Counted from the stretch's first letter, positions 18,697 to 28,560 are shown. The stretch is DNA of 64,000 bases from Pseudomonas sp. WJP1 (GCF_028471945.1 NZ_CP110128.1:1166501-1230500); one strand, 5' to 3'. Notes: generated from the letters alone by a model not told the origin. Program-made: numbers and translations.

Positions 18697-19251
18697 ATGA
18701 GAGTCTGGCGCGTCGTAGTGATCGCCTTGTCGTTCCTGCTGCTCAGCGGCTGCCTGGTGACCTTCAAGGAGCCGCTGCCCACCAGTGAGCCGGCACCCAA
18801 AGGGTTGCTCGGCAAATGGAGCAGCACCAACGCCTGGGGTGAACCACTCAACCTGGAGTTGACGCGCATCGGCGACAATCGCTATCAGGCGGTGAGCTAC
18901 TTCAAGGCCAGGCCCAGGGAGCGCGAAGCCTACCCCTTCACCCTGTCTCACCACGGTAGCCGCTGGTATTTCTCGGCGAAAGTGCCGGCCCAATTCGGCG
19001 GGCATTTCACCATTGCCGGGTTCGAGCTCACCGACAAGCGTGAACTGGTGGTGTACAACCTCGACCTCGAGCAGATCAGGCAGGCGCTTGGGCAGAAAAT
19101 TCTCAGTGGCGAAGGCACCCAGACCGACGACGGCGAGGGTGTGTTGATCGACAGCAACATGGACCAGGTAGCGGCCTACCTCGACGATCCCGCCAACTCC
19201 GATGTATTCGTCGAAGCGGTTCGCTACCAGCGCCAGGCCAAGGCCCAATAA
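18697..19251 (+). CDS. Hypothetical lipoprotein
   Basis: A 184-residue protein with a lipoprotein signal peptide: positively charged start (MRVWR), hydrophobic core and lipobox LLLSGC, with the lipidated Cys at about residue 23. The mature part is about 160 residues, probably beta-rich, with no motif I recognise (GLLGKWSSTNAWGEPLNLEL near its start resembles small lipocalin-like or DUF lipoproteins, but I cannot assign it). It precedes the DUF1704 gene by 26 bp and the two are probably co-transcribed, so it may be the envelope partner of that protein. Confidence 0.75.
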   Translation: MRVWRVVVIALSFLLLSGCLVTFKEPLPTSEPAPKGLLGKWSSTNAWGEPLNLELTRIGDNRYQAVSYFKARPREREAYPFTLSHHGSRWYFSAKVPAQFGGHFTIAGFELTDKRELVVYNLDLEQIRQALGQKILSGEGTQTDDGEGVLIDSNMDQVAAYLDDPANSDVFVEAVRYQRQAKAQ

Positions 19252-19277
19252 TCAACAGGTTTCAACAGGAGTTCCGG

Positions 19278-20555
19278 GTGGACGATTACCAGCAGTCGAT
19301 ACGCATTTTGTCTGATCGCATTGTGCTGGCGCAGACGCCGATTCGCGTCCTCGATGCGGTGAAATGGGACGACAACATCCGCAAGGGTTTCCTCAAGGCC
19401 AAGGGCAAGGAAATGCCGGCGGTGGACCGTGACTACTACCTCAACCGTCCGCTGGCCTTCGATTCCAGCAAGGTCAAGCTGGAATTCCAGAACATCGAGC
19501 GCGACATCACCCGCCAGCTTGGCCAGTTCAACCCGGTCGGGCAGATCATGCGCCGCATGTGCAAGGAATACCGGATGGTGGTGCGCATGCTCGAAGCGCG
19601 CGGCACCGAGGATTTCGGCCTGATTTCCCAGGAATTGTATGGCGCTGCCTCCGACGCCTTCCATGCCGGCGACCCGACCCTGTCCGACCTGGGCATGATG
19701 CTGTCCGAATACCTGAACAACATCGACGGTCGTGGCGACCTCAAGGATGAGCCGAAGACATTGACCGCCAAGGATGCTGTCAGCCTGCTGCAACACCGCT
19801 TGAACAAGGTGTTCGGCGAAGCCGAGGAAACCATTCGGGTGTTCGAGTCCGACGGTATCGTCGCCGATGCGGCGGCGGGCGCCGACTACATCAAGATCCG
19901 CGCCGATGCGATGTTCAACGACCGTGACGTGCGTGCCCTGGAAGTCCATGAAGGCCTGGTGCACGTCGGCACCACACTCAACGGTTTGAACCAGCCGATC
20001 TGCACCTTCCTGTCCAAGGGGCCACCCTCGTCGACGGTGACCCAGGAAGGCCTGGCGATCCTGATGGAAATCATCACCTTTGCCTCCTACCCGAGCCGCC
20101 TGCGCAAGCTGACCAACCGCACGCGGGCCATTCACATGGTCGAGGAGGGCGCGGATTTCCTGCAGGTGTTCGAGTTCTTCCGCGAACAAGGCTTCGAGAT
20201 GCCCGAGAGCTACAGCAACGCCAGTCGCGTTTTCCGCGGCTCGGTGCCGACAGGTCTGCCATTTACCAAAGACTTGTCCTACCTCAAGGGCTTCATCATG
20301 ATTTACAACTACATTCAGTTGGCGGTGCGCAAAGGCAAGCTGGAGCAGATCCCGCTGTTGTTCTGCGGCAAGACCACCCTGGAAGACATGCGCACCTTGC
20401 GCCAGTTGGTGGATGAAGGCCTGGTGGTACCGCCCAAGTACCTGCCGGAACAGTTCCGTGACATGAACGCGTTGTCGGCGTGGATGTGCTTCTCCAACTT
20501 CCTCAACCACCTGAGCCTGGACCGGATCGAGGCGGATTACTCCAATATCCTGTAA
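19278..20555 (+). CDS. DUF1704 / MATCAP-like putative metallopeptidase ('flavohemoglobin expression-modulating QEGLP motif' family)
   Basis: A 425-residue protein with a GTG start at 19278 and ribosome-binding site caggag. It carries an HExxxH zinc-site motif at residues 224-229 (HEGLVH) and a downstream Glu in TQEGLA (about 257), the arrangement of the DUF1704 family. Eukaryotic members (MATCAP enzymes) remove C-terminal Tyr or Glu from tubulin. In bacteria the family is usually named after the QEGLP motif; here the final position is Ala (QEGLA). The protein has no signal peptide and is probably cytoplasmic. Bacterial substrates are unknown to me. It lies 26 bp after the lipoprotein gene, suggesting an operon of two. 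Confidence 0.82.
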   Translation: MDDYQQSIRILSDRIVLAQTPIRVLDAVKWDDNIRKGFLKAKGKEMPAVDRDYYLNRPLAFDSSKVKLEFQNIERDITRQLGQFNPVGQIMRRMCKEYRMVVRMLEARGTEDFGLISQELYGAASDAFHAGDPTLSDLGMMLSEYLNNIDGRGDLKDEPKTLTAKDAVSLLQHRLNKVFGEAEETIRVFESDGIVADAAAGADYIKIRADAMFNDRDVRALEVHEGLVHVGTTLNGLNQPICTFLSKGPPSSTVTQEGLAILMEIITFASYPSRLRKLTNRTRAIHMVEEGADFLQVFEFFREQGFEMPESYSNASRVFRGSVPTGLPFTKDLSYLKGFIMIYNYIQLAVRKGKLEQIPLLFCGKTTLEDMRTLRQLVDEGLVVPPKYLPEQFRDMNALSAWMCFSNFLNHLSLDRIEADYSNIL

Positions 20556-20567
20556 TCAACGCATCAC

Positions 20568-20675
20568 CTGTAGGAGCGAGGCTTGCCCGCGAAGAACGAT
20601 AACGCGGTCTGACAGATGCACCGCATCATCGTTCTTCGCGGGCAAGTCGGAACGCCGCCCGCTCGCTCCTACAGG
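20568..20675. repeat. REPIN variant with an insertion in the right arm
   Basis: The left arm is ctgtaggagcgaggcttgcc and the right half contains gcgggcaag then tcggaacgccgccc before gctcgctcctacag. The ~14 bp insertion and the shared aacgataa after the left arm also occur in the copy at 46564. Confidence 0.85.
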
Positions 20676-20710
20676 ACTTGCTATCAATCCTAAAAGCGAG
20701 GTTTCACCGG

Positions 20711-21625
20711 ATGAAACTCCTCGGCATCCTCTGCCTTCTCCTGGCCCTGAACGGTTGCAGCTCATTGCTGTTCTACCCCGAACCCGGCCAGTTGTTCACC
20801 CCGGAAAAAGCCAAGCTCGAATACCGCGATGTCACCCTGACTACCGCCGACGGCCTCAAGCTGCACGGTTGGTGGCTGCCGGCGAAAAAAGGCGTCGAGG
20901 TCAAAGGCACCGTACTGCACCTGCACGGCAACGGCGGCAATCTGCCCATGCACTTGGGCGGGAGTTGGTGGCTACCCAAACAGGGATACCAGGTACTGCT
21001 GGTGGATTATCGCGGCTACGGCCTGTCCGAGGGCGAGCCGAGCTTGCCGGCAATCTACCAGGACATCGACGCCGCGTTCAAATGGCTCGACCAGGCCCCC
21101 GAGGTCAAGGGCAAGCCGCTGGTCCTGCTGGGCCAGAGCCTGGGCGGCTCAATGGCGGTTCACTACCTGGTGCAGCACCCCGAGCGGCAAAAACAGCTCA
21201 AGGCGGTTGTGCTCGATGGCGTGCCCGCCAGCTACCGCAGTGTCGGTCGCTATGCGCTGAGCAATTCATGGGTGTTCTGGGCGTTCCAGGTGCCGCTGTC
21301 CTGGCTGGTGCCCGATGGTGACAGTGCGATCAACTCCATGGCGCAACTCAATGGCGTGCCGAAACTGATCTACCACAGCATCGACGATCCGCTCGTGCCT
21401 CTTTCCAACGGCATCCGTCTGTATCAAGCTGCGCCGCCGCCCAGAGTGCTGCAACTGACCCGTGGCGGTCACGTGCAGACATTCGCCGACCCGGTCTGGC
21501 GCAAAGTCATGCTGCGTTATCTCGATGACCCGCAGCATTTCGACGGCCTGCGCCGCCTGGGTGAGATCCCCAATTACCCGGCGCCCGAACATTCTGAAGA
21601 TGAACCACCAGAGAGCCCGAAATGA
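20711..21625 (+). CDS. Lipoprotein alpha/beta-hydrolase (BEM46/YfhR-like)
   Basis: A 304-residue serine hydrolase anchored by a lipobox (LLALNGC, Cys at about 17). I start it at the ATG at 20711 because it follows the ribosome-binding site aaagcgagg and places the signal peptide correctly. The oxyanion-loop region is LHLHGNGGNL, the nucleophile elbow is GQSLGGS, and a later Asp (IDDPLVP) and His (RGGHVQTF) complete a plausible triad. The family includes esterases of mostly unknown substrate. The downstream membrane-protein gene overlaps its stop by 4 bp. Confidence 0.85.
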   Translation: MKLLGILCLLLALNGCSSLLFYPEPGQLFTPEKAKLEYRDVTLTTADGLKLHGWWLPAKKGVEVKGTVLHLHGNGGNLPMHLGGSWWLPKQGYQVLLVDYRGYGLSEGEPSLPAIYQDIDAAFKWLDQAPEVKGKPLVLLGQSLGGSMAVHYLVQHPERQKQLKAVVLDGVPASYRSVGRYALSNSWVFWAFQVPLSWLVPDGDSAINSMAQLNGVPKLIYHSIDDPLVPLSNGIRLYQAAPPPRVLQLTRGGHVQTFADPVWRKVMLRYLDDPQHFDGLRRLGEIPNYPAPEHSEDEPPESPK

Positions 21626-21951
21626 GTGAAGAACGTAACGCCATCCCACTGATCATCACCGGTATCTGCAGCATCCTCGGCACCGTCGGCGCCCTGTGGT
21701 GGTACGGCTACCTGCACTTCGCCAAGCCAGAGGATGCGTTGCTGCTCAACGAATTCACCATGCTCAAGACCGTGCCGGGCGAAGACTACAAAGTCTCCCT
21801 GGAACCGGCGGCGCAAGTGGCGCAGTGCATTGATGGCGTGTTGGTGCTGTTTGATACCGAACAGAAAGGCCTGACCGGCGTGCTGGTCAACAGCAAGAAG
21901 AAAGCAGTGCGCTGCATGGGTCAGGAAACCCCGCAGAAGCTTGAGCAATAA
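21622..21951 (+). CDS. Small hypothetical single-pass membrane protein
   Basis: A 109-residue protein overlapping the hydrolase stop by 4 bp (ATGA), so probably translated with it. One N-terminal transmembrane segment (IPLIITGICSILGTVGALWW, about residues 8-28) is followed by an ~80-residue domain with two Cys (QCIDGV and RCMGQE) that could pair in the periplasm. I do not recognise the family. The coupling to a lipoprotein hydrolase suggests a role at the inner face of the envelope. Confidence 0.75.
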   Translation: MSEERNAIPLIITGICSILGTVGALWWYGYLHFAKPEDALLLNEFTMLKTVPGEDYKVSLEPAAQVAQCIDGVLVLFDTEQKGLTGVLVNSKKKAVRCMGQETPQKLEQ

Positions 21952-21962
21952 ACCGAGATCGA

Positions 21963-22056
21963 CTGTGGGAGCCAGCCTGCTGGCGATTGCGATTGAACAT
22001 TCAACATTGATGTTGACTGATACACCGCTATCGCCAGCAGGCTGGCTCCCACAGGG
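21963..22056. repeat. REPIN, GCCAGCCTGCTGGC class
   Basis: Arms ctgtgggagccagcctgctg and cagcaggctggctcccacag flank a spacer that contains tgttgactgatacaccgc, shared with the copy at 44011. Confidence 0.9.
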
Positions 22057-22073
22057 TTTTGTGCAATGACGGC

Positions 22074-22871
22074 TTACTGTGTGTTGGAGCTGACAGCCGA
22101 ACGCGGAATCACCGGCTGGTTGTCATTGGAAATGGTCACTTCCACCCGACGGTTCTGGGCCCGACCCGAAACGCTGGTGTTATCCGCAACCGGATACTCC
22201 TTGCCATAACCCTGGGCAACGATGCGCGTTGGATCGACACCCATCTTCACCAGCGCCGTGCGCACGGAGCTGGCGCGACGTTCCGACAGGGACTGGTTGT
22301 GCGACGCGGTACCGGTGCTGTCGGTGTAACCCTCGACAATCACTTTGCGGTCCGGGTTTTCCTGGAGGTACTGCGCCAGTTTGTTGATGTTCATCAGGCC
22401 GTTGGATTTCAGCTCGGCCTTGTCGGTGGCGAACAGCACATCACCGAAGGTCACCAGCGTGCCGCGATCGGTCTGCCGGGCGTTGAGGCTGTCCTGCAAC
22501 TGCTTGATCTGCTGGTCGCGCGCATCCAGGCGCGCCTGGGCCCGTTGGGCGGAAGCATTTTTCAGGTTGGCTTCGGCGGTGCGCAGGGCGATGGTCTGTT
22601 TCGCCACTTCCACACGCTGGTTGGTCAGGTAGGCCAACTGGTCGACCTTGGCCGGGTCTTCCTTGTCCAGATAGGCCTTGTCGGCCTTGTCCAGGTAATC
22701 GCTGGCTTCCTTGGTTTCCAGCGCCGCGACTTTGCTCGCCTGCGGATTGGCTTGCAGGCCGGAATAATTGGTGCGGGCCTGTTCCAGATTGGCGTTCGGT
22801 GGTGTGGAGCATGCGGCCAAAGCAACGCTGGCGGCCAGCAGGGCAGGGATCATCGCTTGTTTGTAATTCAT
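22074..22871 (-). CDS. OmpA-family lipoprotein with N-terminal DUF4398 (LptF-like)
   Basis: A 265-residue outer-membrane lipoprotein. The signal peptide ends in the lipobox ALAAC (Cys about residue 20). Residues ~25-130 are an Ala/Lys-rich coiled-coil DUF4398 region. The C-terminal OmpA peptidoglycan-binding domain (about 140-250) contains FATDKAELKSNG, VEGYTDSTGTASHNQSLSER and GRAQNRRVEVTI. It would tether the outer membrane to the cell wall. It follows another DUF4398 lipoprotein gene with a 45-bp gap. The pair resembles the P. aeruginosa PA3691-lptF operon, which is AlgU controlled, and an AlgU-like promoter lies upstream of the pair here. Confidence 0.85.
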   Translation of the reverse strand: MNYKQAMIPALLAASVALAACSTPPNANLEQARTNYSGLQANPQASKVAALETKEASDYLDKADKAYLDKEDPAKVDQLAYLTNQRVEVAKQTIALRTAEANLKNASAQRAQARLDARDQQIKQLQDSLNARQTDRGTLVTFGDVLFATDKAELKSNGLMNINKLAQYLQENPDRKVIVEGYTDSTGTASHNQSLSERRASSVRTALVKMGVDPTRIVAQGYGKEYPVADNTSVSGRAQNRRVEVTISNDNQPVIPRSAVSSNTQ

Positions 22872-22916
22872 GGTTTCGTCCTTTTAATAGAGTAAGAAAT
22901 ACGTCATGCCGCGCCG

Positions 22917-23324
22917 TTATTGAACGGTGCGCTGGCTTTCCTGACGCAGTTCCTGAACCCCTTTCTGAGAGTCCTTCACAGACTGTTCGGCTTTCATCGC
23001 CTGGGCTTTGCGCTCGGCCACGCGAGCGTCCCACTCAGCCTGTTCGGCCAGGGTTTTGGCCTGATCGTACTTTTTGTCGTGCATGGCGATTTCGGCTTGC
23101 TTGAGCTTGTCCTGCGCCGCCTTCATTTCCACCGCGGCGAATTCGGTACCACCGGCGCTGACGGCGTTGTTGACCGCTGACTCGGTAACGGCGAACTGCT
23201 CGGTGGGCGGGTTGCCGGCGCAACCGGCCAGCACGAGGCCGGAGCCGATGGCCAGGGCCGTCATTTTCAGGCTGTGCAGGGAAGAAGATTTGCCAGTTCG
23301 GGTTTTCATCGTTTTCAACTCCAT
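22917..23324 (-). CDS. DUF4398 lipoprotein, partner of the OmpA-family gene
   Basis: A 135-residue protein with signal peptide and lipobox (GLVLAGC, Cys about 35). I take the ATG at 23324 because aggag lies 8 bases before it; the ATG at 23309 is a good alternative and would shorten the long n-region. The mature protein is a charged helical DUF4398 domain (AAQDKLKQAEIAMHDKKYDQ) with a coiled-coil C-terminus. The same domain type forms the N-terminal half of the next gene, so the pair probably arose by duplication and may interact. It is expected in the periplasm or outer membrane as an envelope-stress protein. Confidence 0.82.
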   Translation of the reverse strand: MELKTMKTRTGKSSSLHSLKMTALAIGSGLVLAGCAGNPPTEQFAVTESAVNNAVSAGGTEFAAVEMKAAQDKLKQAEIAMHDKKYDQAKTLAEQAEWDARVAERKAQAMKAEQSVKDSQKGVQELRQESQRTVQ

Positions 23325-23425
23325 TGGGCTAACTCCTGAGCAACGTGAACATCCATCCTGGGCAAAGAGCCGAAACCGTATTTCACAAGGCGTTTTGAAA
23401 CGGCCGTCCCAGGCGTGGTTACTGG

Positions 23426-23453
23426 GTTGACCCGAGGCGTTTTTTGAAAGTTC
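23426..23453 (-). promoter_or_regulatory. AlgU (sigma-22/sigma-E type) promoter candidate for the DUF4398-OmpA operon
   Basis: Read on the minus strand, the site is GAACTT, a 17-base spacer, then TCAAC, matching the AlgU -35 exactly and its -10 loosely. It lies about 100 bases before the first start codon. The equivalent P. aeruginosa operon is known to be AlgU dependent. Confidence 0.6.
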
Positions 23454-23532
23454 AGAGAAATTAGCCTGCTACCGAAAAAAACTTCGGTGCAGTGGAGAGG
23501 GCTCTATATCGAGGATCGTGGCAATAAACACG

Positions 23533-23566
23533 GCTGTTCACGCCCCTCGAAGGCGACGCGAACAGC
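23533..23566 (-). terminator. Possible terminator of the small gene at 23597-23941
   Basis: A 7-bp inverted repeat (gctgttc / gaacagc) with a 20-base middle that can partly pair. On the minus strand it is followed by the T-rich cgtgtttattg. The long loop makes it a weak call. Confidence 0.35.
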
Positions 23567-23596
23567 GGTTTTCTGAAGGGGGGAATGCGGAAAAAA

Positions 23597-23941
23597 TCAG
23601 TGTTTCTGCTTGTCGTCAGCCGCCGACAAGTCGTGCAGGTGGCGACGGGACAAGGCGAGAAAACGTGGGGTCGGGCCGATGTCTTCGTACAGCGGATCGC
23701 CTTCTTCGTCAGTGGCCACTACGGTCGTACCTTTTACATAGGGGAAGCTTTTTTCCAGTTCTTCCAGGGCGGCCCCGATCAGTTCGCCCAGCAGTTCTTC
23801 GGGATGCCGCTTGGGGTACATCTCGATAATCGCCGCAAGCCGTGCGGCAGCCTCCACGTCCAGGTGAATCGAATAGCCTGTGTCGGTCAGGCGACCTTTG
23901 GCGTTTTCTTCCCAGTGGTTGGCAAGCTCGCGGATTTTCAT
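23597..23941 (-). CDS. Conserved pseudomonad hypothetical protein
   Basis: A 114-residue protein starting MKIRELANHWEENAKGRL; the open frame extends further upstream, but this ATG (complement of 23939-23941) gives the compact family length. It is soluble and mixed alpha/beta, with a helix LLGELIGAALEELEKSF and an acidic stretch (ATDEEGDPLYEDIG). I have a memory of similar proteins annotated as pilin assembly protein, but nothing in the sequence supports a pilus role. It is divergent from ppc with about 200 bp between the start codons. Confidence 0.7.
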   Translation of the reverse strand: MKIRELANHWEENAKGRLTDTGYSIHLDVEAAARLAAIIEMYPKRHPEELLGELIGAALEELEKSFPYVKGTTVVATDEEGDPLYEDIGPTPRFLALSRRHLHDLSAADDKQKH

Positions 23942-24141
23942 AATGACCTCATTGCGCTCCTGCTCATTGCAGGCGGGGAATGTCCGGCAGGTGCCGGCGA
24001 CAGCCGTTGAACGGCTTACCGTTGAGACTAGCTTCAACGGCAAAGGTTTACAGTCCCTTCGTCGTCTTGCTTGTAAGAACCGGTCTGGAGCGGCACTCTT
24101 AAGGTTCCTGGTCGACCGGATTTTTCGCTGGAGAACTGTTG

Positions 24142-26772
24142 ATGACCGATATTGATGCACGCTTGCGCGAAGACGTTCACCTGCTCGGTGAGTTGTTGGG
24201 CAACACCATTCGTGAACAGTACGGGGACGGCTTTCTCGACAAGATCGAGCAGATCCGCAAGGGCGCCAAGGCGGACCGTCGCGGCTCCATGGACGCCGAG
24301 CTGAGTGCCAGCCTCAACCAGTTGACGGAGGACGAACTGCTGCCGGTGGCGCGGGCGTTCAACCAGTTTCTCAACCTGGCCAACATCGCCGAGCAGTACC
24401 AGCTGATTCACCGTCGCGAAGAATCCCAGGCCGCTCCATTCGAAGCGCGGGTGCTGCCGGAGTTGCTCGCCCGCCTGCGCGCCGAAGGTCATGGCGCCGA
24501 GTCCCTGGCCCGTCAGCTGGGACGGCTGGAAATCGAATTGGTGCTGACGGCGCACCCGACCGAAGTCGCGCGCCGCACGCTGATCCAGAAATACGACGCC
24601 ATCGCCGCGCAACTGGCAGCCCAGGACCATCGCGACCTGACCGGCGCCGAGCGCGAGCAGATCAAGTCGACGTTGCAACGCCTGATCGCCGAAGCCTGGC
24701 ACACCGAAGAGATCCGCCGCACGCGTCCGACGCCGGTCGACGAAGCCAAATGGGGCTTCGCAGTGATCGAGCATTCGCTGTGGCAAGCGATCCCCAACTA
24801 CCTGCGCAAGGCCGATCAGGCCCTGCACGCCGCCACCGGTCTGCGTTTGCCACTGCAGGCAGCACCCATCCGCTTTGCCTCGTGGATGGGCGGCGACCGT
24901 GACGGCAACCCGAACGTGACGGCGGCGGTCACCCGCGAAGTGCTGCTGCTGGCGCGCTGGATGGCGGCCGATTTGTACCTGCGCGATGTCGATCATCTCG
25001 CTGCCGAGTTGTCGATGCAGCAGGCCAGTGAAGCGTTGAAGGCCAAGGCCGGCGACAGCGCCGAACCCTATCGCGCGGTGCTCAAGCAACTGCGCGAGCG
25101 CCTGCGCGCGACGAGAAACTGGGCGCACACCGCGTTGTCGACGCCAACGCCTGCATCGGTCGATGTGCTGCAAAACAACCGCGAACTGCTCGACCCGCTG
25201 GAGCTGTGCTACCACTCGCTGCATGAGTGCGGCATGGGCGTGATCGCCGACGGTCCGTTGCTCGATTGCCTGCGCCGGGCCGTGACGTTTGGCCTGTTCC
25301 TGGTGCGTCTCGATGTGCGTCAGGACTCGTCGCGCCATACCGCGGCCATGACCGAAATCACCGATTACCTGGGCCTCGGTCGCTACGAAGACTGGAGCGA
25401 AGAAGAGCGCATTACCTTCCTGACGCGCGAACAGAACAACCGCCGGCCATTGCTGCCACCGCACTACAAGCCTTCGGCCGACACCGCCGAAGTGCTGGCG
25501 ACCTGCCGGGAAATCGCCGTTGCGCCAGGGGCGTCGCTGGGCTCGTACGTGATCTCCATGGCCGGTGCCGCTTCCGATGTGCTGGCCGTGCAGCTGTTGC
25601 TCAAGGAGTCCGGGGTATTGCGGCCGATGCGCGTGGTGCCGCTGTTCGAAACCCTCGCCGACCTCGACAACGCCGGCCCGGTGATCGAGAAGCTCTTGTT
25701 GCTGCCGGGTTATCGCTCGCGCCTGCAAGGCCCGCAGGAGGTCATGATCGGTTATTCCGACTCGGCCAAGGACGCTGGGACCACGGCCGCCGCCTGGGCC
25801 CAGTACCGGGCGCAGGAGCAACTGGTGGATATCTGCCGTTCACATGACGTGGAACTGCTGTTGTTCCATGGTCGCGGTGGCACCGTGGGGCGGGGTGGCG
25901 GCCCGGCTCACGCGGCGATCCTGTCGCAGCCGCCGGGTTCAGTCGCCGGACGTTTCCGCACCACCGAGCAGGGAGAAATGATTCGTTTCAAATTCGGCCT
26001 GCCGGACATCGCCGAGCAAAACCTCAATCTGTACTTGGCCGCGGTGCTCGAAGCGACCTTGCTGCCACCGCCGCCCCCAACGCCACAGTGGCGCCACTTG
26101 ATGGACGAACTGGCCGCCGATGGAGTCAGCGCCTACCGTGCCGTGGTGCGGGAAAATCCGCAGTTCGTGGAATATTTCCGCCAGTCCACGCCGGAACAGG
26201 AACTGGGACGCCTGCCGCTGGGTAGTCGCCCGGCCAAGCGCCGCGCCGGCGGGATCGAAAGCCTGCGGGCTATCCCGTGGATCTTCGGCTGGACCCAGAC
26301 ACGGCTGATGCTGCCGGCATGGCTGGGCTGGGAAGCGGCCCTGAGCAAGGCGCTGGAGCGTGGTGAGGGCGAACTGCTGCAGCAGATGCGTGAGCAGTGG
26401 CCGTTTTTCCGCACCCGCATCGACATGCTGGAGATGGTCCTGGCCAAGGCGGACGCGGATATTGCCCGGTCCTACGACGAGCGTCTGGTCGAACCGGACT
26501 TGCTACCTTTGGGCGCGCACTTACGCGACCTATTGTCGCAGGCATGCGCCATCGTTCTCGGGCTGACCGGTCAGTCACAGCTGTTGGCACATAGCCCGGC
26601 CACCCTTGAATTCATCCGTTTGCGCAACACTTACCTCGATCCGCTTCATCTATTGCAGGCCGAGTTGCTGGCACGATCGCGGCAACCGGATGTGGCACAG
26701 GACAGCCCGGTAGAACAGGCGTTGCTGGTGTCTGTAGCGGGGATTGCCGCCGGTTTGCGCAACACCGGCTGA
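24142..26772 (+). CDS. ppc: Phosphoenolpyruvate carboxylase
   Basis: An 876-residue anaplerotic enzyme that carboxylates PEP to oxaloacetate. The start is the ATG at 24142 ([15 protein letters not shown]) with ggag 9 bases before; a TTG directly upstream is less likely. Catalytic blocks are intact: [14 protein letters not shown] with the active His, [29 protein letters not shown] and [15 protein letters not shown]. The C-terminus ends RNTG, as required for PEPC activity and allostery. It stands alone and is followed by an inverted repeat at 26794. Confidence 0.97.
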   Translation: MTDIDARLREDVHLLGELLGNTIREQYGDGFLDKIEQIRKGAKADRRGSMDAELSASLNQLTEDELLPVARAFNQFLNLANIAEQYQLIHRREESQAAPFEARVLPELLARLRAEGHGAESLARQLGRLEIELVLTAHPTEVARRTLIQKYDAIAAQLAAQDHRDLTGAEREQIKSTLQRLIAEAWHTEEIRRTRPTPVDEAKWGFAVIEHSLWQAIPNYLRKADQALHAATGLRLPLQAAPIRFASWMGGDRDGNPNVTAAVTREVLLLARWMAADLYLRDVDHLAAELSMQQASEALKAKAGDSAEPYRAVLKQLRERLRATRNWAHTALSTPTPASVDVLQNNRELLDPLELCYHSLHECGMGVIADGPLLDCLRRAVTFGLFLVRLDVRQDSSRHTAAMTEITDYLGLGRYEDWSEEERITFLTREQNNRRPLLPPHYKPSADTAEVLATCREIAVAPGASLGSYVISMAGAASDVLAVQLLLKESGVLRPMRVVPLFETLADLDNAGPVIEKLLLLPGYRSRLQGPQEVMIGYSDSAKDAGTTAAAWAQYRAQEQLVDICRSHDVELLLFHGRGGTVGRGGGPAHAAILSQPPGSVAGRFRTTEQGEMIRFKFGLPDIAEQNLNLYLAAVLEATLLPPPPPTPQWRHLMDELAADGVSAYRAVVRENPQFVEYFRQSTPEQELGRLPLGSRPAKRRAGGIESLRAIPWIFGWTQTRLMLPAWLGWEAALSKALERGEGELLQQMREQWPFFRTRIDMLEMVLAKADADIARSYDERLVEPDLLPLGAHLRDLLSQACAIVLGLTGQSQLLAHSPATLEFIRLRNTYLDPLHLLQAELLARSRQPDVAQDSPVEQALLVSVAGIAAGLRNTG

Positions 26773-26793
26773 GGAATTTTGCCGTGCTTTTGG

Positions 26794-26817
26794 GCATCCG
26801 GCGCGGGCGCCGGATGC
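26794..26817 (+). terminator. Inverted repeat after ppc, possible terminator
   Basis: A strong stem (gcatccggc / gccggatgc) lies 22 bp after the ppc stop. No T-run follows, so it could be a Rho-type 3' end or an RNA-stabilising hairpin. I see nothing else definite in the stretch up to the adk start at 27061. Confidence 0.45.
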
Positions 26818-27042
26818 GGTTCAATGGCAGGTGCGAAAGTGCTGCCAGGCGACAGTTAATGTAGGGGTTGCGACTTGGGGAACCGGGTTGCGCGGTCATC
26901 ACGGGCAGCGGTTTCTCCGACTTTTGGCGGCTTGTGTGGGCGCAGCCTGCTGTGTATCTTGAGCAGCCTTTGGCCGTTTGGGCGGTCACGACCCTATTTT
27001 TGAGATTGGCCCCACGAGGCGAATCTGACGTTATCCATATAA

Positions 27043-27708
<666 letters not shown>

Positions 27709-27723
27709 AAACAGCTTGATCTT

Positions 27724-27754
27724 CTACGGCCCGCTTGCGGGCCGTAGTTGTTTA
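27724..27754 (+). terminator. Rho-independent terminator after adk
   Basis: A perfect 10-bp stem (ctacggcccg / cgggccgtag) followed by ttgttta. It ends adk; the downstream ttatact may serve as the -10 of tsaB. Confidence 0.85.
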
Positions 27755-27795
27755 TACTGACGGACTTTTTTCTGATCTCTCTTGTGGAAACATCG

Positions 27796-28470
27796 ATGAG
27801 CACCTTGCTGGCCCTGGACACCGCGACTGAAGCTTGCTCCGTTGCCTTGCTGCACGACGGCAAAGTGACGAGCCATTACGAGGTGATTCCGCGCCTGCAT
27901 GCACAGAAGCTGCTGCCGATGATCCAGCAGCTGCTCGCCGATGCCGGCACCAACCTGCAAGCGGTCGACGCCATCGCCTTCGGTCGCGGGCCGGGTGCGT
28001 TCACCGGCGTGCGGATTGCCATCGGCGTGGTGCAAGGCCTGGCATTTGCACTCGATCGCCCGGTATTGCCAGTGTCGAACCTGGCGGTGCTGGCCCAACG
28101 CGCCTACCGCGAACACGGCGCCAGCCAGGTCGCGGCGGCCATCGATGCGCGGATGGACGAGGTGTATTGGGGCTGCTACCGCGAAACGGCAGGGGAGATG
28201 CGCCTGGTCGGTGCTGAAGCAGTGTTGCCACCGGAAGTCGCCGCACTGCCGGCCGATGCCAGTGGTGAATGGTTCGGCGCGGGCACCGGTTGGGGCTATG
28301 CCGAGCGCATCGGCGTCGATTTGATCGGGCAGGACGCGGGCATGTTGCCTCATGCTGAAGACCTGCTGACGCTGGCGCGCTTTGCCTGGGAGCGTGGCGA
28401 GGCGATTGTGGCGGACGAGGCGCAGCCGGTTTATCTGCGCGATAAAGTGGCGACACCCAAGGCGCGTTAA
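27796..28470 (+). CDS. tsaB: tRNA threonylcarbamoyladenosine biosynthesis protein TsaB
   Basis: A 224-residue ASKHA-fold protein (YeaZ) that partners TsaD and TsaE to make t6A37 in ANN-decoding tRNAs. The start ATG at 27796 gives MSTLLALDTATEACSVAL, the usual N-terminus. Further marks are HAQKLLPMIQQLL and GRGPGAFTGVRIAIGVVQGL. TsaB lacks the TsaD metal site and acts as a scaffold. Note that tcdA, which modifies t6A further to ct6A, is also in this window at 49565. Confidence 0.94.
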   Translation: MSTLLALDTATEACSVALLHDGKVTSHYEVIPRLHAQKLLPMIQQLLADAGTNLQAVDAIAFGRGPGAFTGVRIAIGVVQGLAFALDRPVLPVSNLAVLAQRAYREHGASQVAAAIDARMDEVYWGCYRETAGEMRLVGAEAVLPPEVAALPADASGEWFGAGTGWGYAERIGVDLIGQDAGMLPHAEDLLTLARFAWERGEAIVADEAQPVYLRDKVATPKAR

Positions 28471-28490
28471 TTCGCTACACCGAGTTGTCC

Positions 28491-28560
28491 CCTTCGCGAG
28501 CAGGCTCGCTCCCACAAGGTTTGGCGTAAATCCTGTGGGAGCGAGCCTGCTCGCGAAGGC
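28491..28560. repeat. REPIN, compact outward type, GCGAGCAGGCTCGC class
   Basis: Arms ccttcgcgagcaggctcgct and agcgagcctgctcgcgaagg face each other with ccacaagg...cctgtggg in the centre, about 70 bp overall. Confidence 0.9.

Noticed and set aside
23942..24160. An extended N-terminus for the small gene upstream of 23941
   Set aside because: It would run through and past the ppc start codon and is Arg/Ser-rich, unlike the compact domain that follows.
28491..28560. REPIN palindromes taken as intrinsic terminators or as a CRISPR array
   Set aside because: They lack T-runs and recur in the same form between many genes; spacing is irregular over tens of kb and there are no unique spacers or cas genes.
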